NCBI RefSeq assembly: GCF_046000175.1
Contig: NZ_JBEOMB010000038.1
Location: 1 to 64,000 of the forward strand
Direction of reading: 5' to 3'
Origin: Rhodoplanes sp046000175
Lineage (GTDB): Bacteria > Pseudomonadota > Alphaproteobacteria > Rhizobiales > Xanthobacteraceae
DNA: 64,000 nucleotides
This document shows, piece after piece, positions 60,539-64,000 of this stretch. Below the pieces are notes generated by a model. That model was not told the origin of the DNA. It worked only from the letters and a program-made list of their open reading frames with translations, and did no database searches. The number at the start of each line of letters is the position of its first letter. Within the stretch, counting starts at the first letter, position 1. A program made the position numbers and the translations under genes.

Positions 60539-60958
60539 GTGGCCCGAATCCTGATCGCCGAAGACGAGGACACGCTCCGGACCCTGGTGGTGCGCGGCCT
60601 CACCCAGGAGGGACACGACGTGATCGCGGCCGCCGACGGCGCCGAGGCGCTCGACGTGCTCGGCCGCGAGGAGGGTCGTTTCGATCTGCTGTTGACCGAC
60701 ATCCGCATGCCGCTGATGGACGGCATCGCGCTCGCCCTCTCGGCGGCGCGCGACTATCCGGATCTGATCATCCTCCTGATGACCGCCTATGCGGACCAGC
60801 GCGAGCGCGCCCACGGGCTCGAGGCGCTGATCCACGACGTGATCACCAAGCCGTTCACGCTCGCCGAGCTGAAGGTCGCGGTCGGCGAGGCGCTGGCATC
60901 GCGCGGCAAGCCCGCGACCGGCGCGGCGCCGGACGGGGGGGCCGCGGACGGCGGCTAG
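60539..60958 (+). CDS. CpdR-like single-domain response regulator (139 aa)
   Basis: A receiver domain alone, with acidic ILIAEDEDTLR, phospho-acceptor Asp55 in LLLTDIRMPLMDG, LLMTAYAD and the Lys in VITKPFTLAEL. It has no output domain. The tail is Gly/Ala/Asp-rich. CpdR in Caulobacter controls ClpXP proteolysis by phosphorylation state; this protein resembles rhizobial CpdR forms in the RILIAED and ALIHDVITKPF segments, so CpdR-like is the best guess. Start GTG at 60539 with a GAGGACC upstream. The TAG stop lies inside the MITE-like element that begins at 60955. Confidence 0.75.
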   Translation: MARILIAEDEDTLRTLVVRGLTQEGHDVIAAADGAEALDVLGREEGRFDLLLTDIRMPLMDGIALALSAARDYPDLIILLMTAYADQRERAHGLEALIHDVITKPFTLAELKVAVGEALASRGKPATGAAPDGGAADGG

Positions 60959-61105
60959 AGTGCTTTCCACCGAAGTCGACCCACGCTCCGCTCATCCCCG
61001 CGAAGGCGGGGATCCAGGGACCGCGTGCCGTGACGCTCCTGGGTCCCCGCCTTCGCGGGGACGAGCGGATGTGGTGCCGGTTGGTCTCGACAGAAATCGC
61101 TCTAG
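60955..61105. mobile_element. MITE-like element, CTAGAG-ended 151-bp family (copy 3)
   Basis: Exact terminal repeats CTAGAG (60955-60960) and CTCTAG (61100-61105), with further matching (CTAGAGTGCTTTCC and the right-end complement). The interior has the CCGCGAAGGCGGGGA and TCCCCGCCTTCGCGGGGA arms. The left end supplies the TAG stop of the receiver gene (60956-60958). The right end supplies the minus-strand TAG stop of the murU gene (61102-61104). It lies exactly between two convergent genes. Confidence 0.8.
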
Positions 61106-61851
61106 GCGGCGCTCACCAGAATCGCGCGCTCGGCGGCGGCGATCGCCTCGGGCGTGCCGACATGCATCCACACGCCTTCGAGCCGCAGGCCGTACAGGCG
61201 GCCGGCCTCCTCGGCGCGGTCGAACAGCGTGGTGAGCGGAAAGGCGCCGGACGGGGCGTCGGCGAACAGCGCCGGCGACAGCAGCGAGACACCCGAATAG
61301 ACGAACGGCACCACCTCGCGCTCGGCGCGCCGCTTGAGGCGGCCGTCGGCCGTCATCAGGTAGTCGCCGCGTCCGGCATAGCCGACGCTGGTCGAGGTGG
61401 CGGCGAGGAGCAGGAGCGCGTCCATCCGGGCCGGATCGAACATGCGGGCGAGCCAGTCGAGATTCGTTCGCACCCCGTCGATCCACAGCGTGTCGGCATT
61501 CACGAGGAAGAACGGCGCGTCGCCGAGCTGCGGCAGCGCCCGGACGATGCCGCCGCCGGTGCCGAGCAGCGTGTCGCGCTCGTCGGAGACGACGATGCGG
61601 GGGCGAGTGCGCCCGGCGAGGTGCTCCTCGATCTGGCCGGCGAAGAAATGCACGTTGACCACCACGGTCTCGACCCCGGCGCCGTCGAGACGGTCGAGCA
61701 CGTGGTCGAGCAGGGGCTTGCCGCCCACCGGCACCAGCGGCTTCGGCAGCGTGTCGGTGAGCGGCCGCATGCGGGTGCCGAGACCGGCGGCCAGGACCAT
61801 GGCGGTGCGGGGGGATGCGGAGGGGGAAGCGGAAGCGACAGGAACGGACAT
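61102..61851 (-). CDS. murU: N-acetylmuramate alpha-1-phosphate uridylyltransferase-like (249 aa)
   Basis: A nucleotidyltransferase with AMVLAAGLGTRMRPLTDTLP and KPLVPVGGKPLLDHVLDRL, followed by FFLVNADTLWIDG and GTGGGIVRALPQLGD. MurU makes UDP-MurNAc from MurNAc-1-phosphate in peptidoglycan recycling, the partner step of the AmgK kinase. An AmgK-like domain is encoded 0.6 kb upstream (62427-63974), which supports the call; other sugar-phosphate specificities are possible. Start ATG at 61851. Its stop is inside the MITE-like element. Confidence 0.82.
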   Translation of the reverse strand: MSVPVASASPSASPRTAMVLAAGLGTRMRPLTDTLPKPLVPVGGKPLLDHVLDRLDGAGVETVVVNVHFFAGQIEEHLAGRTRPRIVVSDERDTLLGTGGGIVRALPQLGDAPFFLVNADTLWIDGVRTNLDWLARMFDPARMDALLLLAATSTSVGYAGRGDYLMTADGRLKRRAEREVVPFVYSGVSLLSPALFADAPSGAFPLTTLFDRAEEAGRLYGLRLEGVWMHVGTPEAIAAAERAILVSAA

Positions 61852-62021
61852 CGGCGACCTCTCGGGGGCCTCCTCTTGCACACGATTCTGGCGGCGGGCT
61901 CAACAGCAACCGAATCGCTGCGACCGCATGCCCAGGGTGCGCCGAGCGTGGCGCCACGGCATGGCGAGCCGATGACCCGGACCCGCCCCGTGGGCTTGGT
62001 CTCGACCCGGAGGAGGGCGGT

Positions 62022-62336
62022 TCACATCTCGAATTTCGGGCGCTTGCGCTCGCGGCGGGCTTTTTGGACGTTCTTGAGGAAGCGCACGCCGATCTGGTCG
62101 CCGTTCAGCCACACCCGCTCGCAGCGCCGGTGGGCATGGCCCCAGTTGGAGAGGACCAGGAAGAACTCGTCCAGGTTGATCTCCTCGGTCGAGCCGAAGA
62201 CGGTGAGCTTGGCCTCGGTGTCGGAGACGTCCTCCAGCAGCACCTCGCGCTGCCAGGTGCCGTCGATTCCCATGATGCGCGCGGCGTAGCCGTGCTCGAA
62301 CTCGACGCGGTCGCCCGCCTTGCGCTCGGTGTTCAT
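62022..62336 (-). CDS. PilZ-like small protein (104 aa)
   Basis: The fold pattern fits a PilZ domain. The equivalent of the D/N-x-S-x-x-G c-di-GMP motif reads LEDVSDTEAKLTV, with Ala in place of Gly. NTERKAGDRVEFEHGYAARI gives basic N-terminal residues, and QIGVRFLKN matches the PilZ end strand. The C terminus is Lys/Arg-rich. Because the Gly is missing and the RxxxR is not clear, c-di-GMP binding is uncertain. It lies between murU and tsaE-amgK in the same direction. Confidence 0.6.
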   Translation of the reverse strand: MNTERKAGDRVEFEHGYAARIMGIDGTWQREVLLEDVSDTEAKLTVFGSTEEINLDEFFLVLSNWGHAHRRCERVWLNGDQIGVRFLKNVQKARRERKRPKFEM

Positions 62337-62426
62337 CCGTCCCGGTCCGCTAGCTCACCGGAGGCCGACTATAATGCCGCAGACTTTCCAAGCCCTTACC
62401 ATGCGCCGGGGCGGGCCGGGCGCGCG

Positions 62427-63974
62427 TCAGCCGGCGCCGCCCGGCGGCGGCGGCACATAGGCGCCGTACCACGCCTTGAGCGGGGCGAGTGAGGGATGCG
62501 CCAGCGCCCGCTGCAGGTAGGTCATCACGCGCGGCATGTGGCGCAGATACTGGGGCTTGCCGTCGCGCTTCTCCAGGCGCGCGAAGATGCCGAGGATCTT
62601 GGTCGCCCGCTGCGCCGCGACGGTGGCGTAGATCTGGGCGAACTGGCCGACGTCGAAGGCCGGCTCGTTGGCCCGGCGCGCCTTGGCGTAGCGGCCGAGA
62701 AGCTCGATCTCCAGCTCCTCCGGCACGGTGACGCGGGCGTCCTGCAGGAGCGAGGCGAGGTCGTAGGCGGCCGGCCCCATCACGGCGTCCTGGAAGTCGA
62801 TGACGCCGACCCGCGCGATCCCGCTCCGCTCCGGCAGCCAGATCAGGTTGGGCGAGTGGAAGTCGCGCAGCACCCAGGTCGGCGGCTGCGCCAGCACGGG
62901 CTTGAGCGCGTCGCGCCAGAACGACAGGAAGGCGCTGCGCGCCGGGGTCGACGGCACGGCGGTGAGCCGCGGCAGATACCAGTCGAGCAACAGCTCGATC
63001 TCGATCAGGAAGGCGTCGAGGTCGTAGTCGGGCAGCCGATAGGTGAGCTGCGGCGTCACCGGCAGCTCGGCCGGCAGCAGCATGTGGCCGTGCAGGGCGA
63101 CCAGGAGGTCGACGGCGGCCCGGTAGCGCTCCTCGATCGGGGCGGGCGGGTCGCCGGCCACGACCGTCTCGTCGCCCAAGTCCTCGACCAGGATGAAGCC
63201 TTCGGCGAGGTCGGCGGCATAGACCTCGGGGGCCGAGAAGCCGAGCGTGCGCAGCGCGTCCGCCACGGCCACGAAGGCCTTCACGTCCTCGGACAGGTGG
63301 GCGATGGCGCTGTAGCTGCGGCCGTTGCGGATCGGCGGGCCGTCCGGGCGGCGCGGCGCGTTCATCAGGAGAATGGTGCGGTCGGCGAGCTGCACCCGCT
63401 CGTAGGAGCGCGCCGAGGCGTCGCCGGCGAGGCGCTCGCGCCGTGCGTCGGCGACGCCGGCCTTCTCCAGGAAGCGCCGCAGATGCAGGATGCGCTCGAC
63501 CCGGCCGGAGAGCCGGCCGTGCCCGGCGACATGGGCGATGCGGGTGTCCTCGCCCTGGTCCGGCCGCAGCCGCAGCTCGATCTCCAGCCGGTCCTCGGCG
63601 ACCAGGCCGGGCGCCCGGTCGGGCCACTCGATCAGCACCACGGCGTCGGACGGAATCTCGGCGAGGCCCAGCTCGGCGAGGTCGTCCTCGCTCTGCAGCC
63701 GGTAGAAGTCGGCATGCATCAGGGTGAAGCGCGCCATCTCGTAGCTCTGGACGAGCGTGAAGGTCGGGCTCGGGACGTCGAGCTCGGGATCGTCGGCGAG
63801 ATGGCGGATGAGGGCGCGGGCGAGCGTCGTCTTGCCAGCGCCGAGGTCGCCCGAGAGCATCACCACGTCGCCGGGATCGAGCGTGGTGGCGAGGTCGGCG
63901 GCGAACCGGCGGGTCGCCTCCTCGTCGGCCAGGGTCAGCGTGATCGGCGTGCTGCCGGGCCGGACGGGTTCCAT
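62427..63974 (-). CDS. TsaE-AmgK fusion: t6A ATPase plus cell-wall sugar kinase (515 aa)
   Basis: Residues 1-165 are TsaE, the ATPase of tRNA threonylcarbamoyladenosine synthesis, with Walker A GDLGAGKT (42-49), SPTFTLVQSYE and LIEWPDRAP. Residues about 180-515 are an aminoglycoside-phosphotransferase-like kinase, with ERLAGDASARSYERVQ, ILVEDLGDETV, the catalytic LRDFHSPNLIW and the DFG-like VIDFQDAVMGPAAYDLASLL. This kinase type matches AmgK, which phosphorylates MurNAc or GlcNAc at C1. The fusion is known in some Rhizobiales. With murU nearby, AmgK-MurU recycling is likely. Start ATG at 63974, near the window edge. Confidence 0.88.
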   Translation of the reverse strand: MEPVRPGSTPITLTLADEEATRRFAADLATTLDPGDVVMLSGDLGAGKTTLARALIRHLADDPELDVPSPTFTLVQSYEMARFTLMHADFYRLQSEDDLAELGLAEIPSDAVVLIEWPDRAPGLVAEDRLEIELRLRPDQGEDTRIAHVAGHGRLSGRVERILHLRRFLEKAGVADARRERLAGDASARSYERVQLADRTILLMNAPRRPDGPPIRNGRSYSAIAHLSEDVKAFVAVADALRTLGFSAPEVYAADLAEGFILVEDLGDETVVAGDPPAPIEERYRAAVDLLVALHGHMLLPAELPVTPQLTYRLPDYDLDAFLIEIELLLDWYLPRLTAVPSTPARSAFLSFWRDALKPVLAQPPTWVLRDFHSPNLIWLPERSGIARVGVIDFQDAVMGPAAYDLASLLQDARVTVPEELEIELLGRYAKARRANEPAFDVGQFAQIYATVAAQRATKILGIFARLEKRDGKPQYLRHMPRVMTYLQRALAHPSLAPLKAWYGAYVPPPPGGAG

Positions 63975-64000
63975 GGACGGGTGTCGGTCTCTTCCGGGGA

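Noticed and set aside
1..64000. Prophage, integrated plasmid or genomic island
   Set aside because: No integrase, transposase, phage structural, conjugation or toxin-antitoxin gene was seen, and base composition is even except for short intergenic A+T-rich spots.

Overview
The window is high-GC, gene-dense DNA from an alphaproteobacterium, most likely of the order Hyphomicrobiales (Rhizobiales). The evidence is the gene content: FtsE/FtsX opposite an MJ0042 zinc-ribbon protein, a TsaE-sugar kinase fusion, a DUF2125 protein, a CpdR-like receiver, an NdvA/ChvA-type glucan exporter, Bug-type solute receptors and an AtuA/DUF4387 pair. Intergenic palindromic repeats of at least nine kinds lie between genes. 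No rRNA, complete tRNA, CRISPR array, prophage or transposase was seen. It looks like chromosomal core and near-core DNA.

Layout. 0-6.3 kb: a PHA-synthase-like alpha/beta protein, an ABC1/UbiB kinase, a TetR regulator, a DUF2478 protein and a TerC membrane protein. 6.5-9 kb: a MASE1 histidine kinase with a FixJ/NarL-type regulator. 9-12 kb: a probable catabolic operon with a racemase-fold protein, a frameshifted FAD monooxygenase and a Bug-type receptor. 12.4-14.2 kb: a glucan exporter. 14.5-19 kb: an HAE-1 type RND pump and its lipoprotein adaptor. 19.9-25.4 kb: an adenine deaminase, then a second RND pump of the CusA/CzcA type with its adaptor. 26-29 kb: an orphan hybrid histidine kinase. 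29-32.5 kb: OsmC, a membrane protein and AtuA-DUF4387. 32.8-37.2 kb: hutU, hutI and tyrA. 37.2-42 kb: a beta-propeller autotransporter divergent from an AraC regulator. 42-44.6 kb: a long-form purC and an internally duplicated protein. 45-47.3 kb: a Cache sensor translationally coupled to a pentameric ligand-gated channel homologue, followed by a 24-residue membrane peptide. 47.5-53.9 kb: a YgiQ radical SAM protein and two exported, probably cell-wall-directed proteins. 53.9-60.4 kb: DUF2125, ChaC, PlsC, YdcF, FtsX, FtsE and the zinc-ribbon protein. 60.5-64 kb: a receiver protein, MurU, a PilZ-like protein and TsaE-AmgK.

The most unusual unit is 45017-47136. A dCache-type sensor anchored by two helices has no cytoplasmic output domain, and its stop codon overlaps the start codon of a Cys-loop-type channel subunit. 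This suggests a two-gene sensor-channel system. A second point of interest is a roughly 151-bp MITE-like element with CTAGAG/CTCTAG ends; the copy at 60955-61105 supplies the TAG stop codons of both genes beside it. The MurU and TsaE-AmgK genes near the right edge together point to MurNAc recycling beside cell-division genes.
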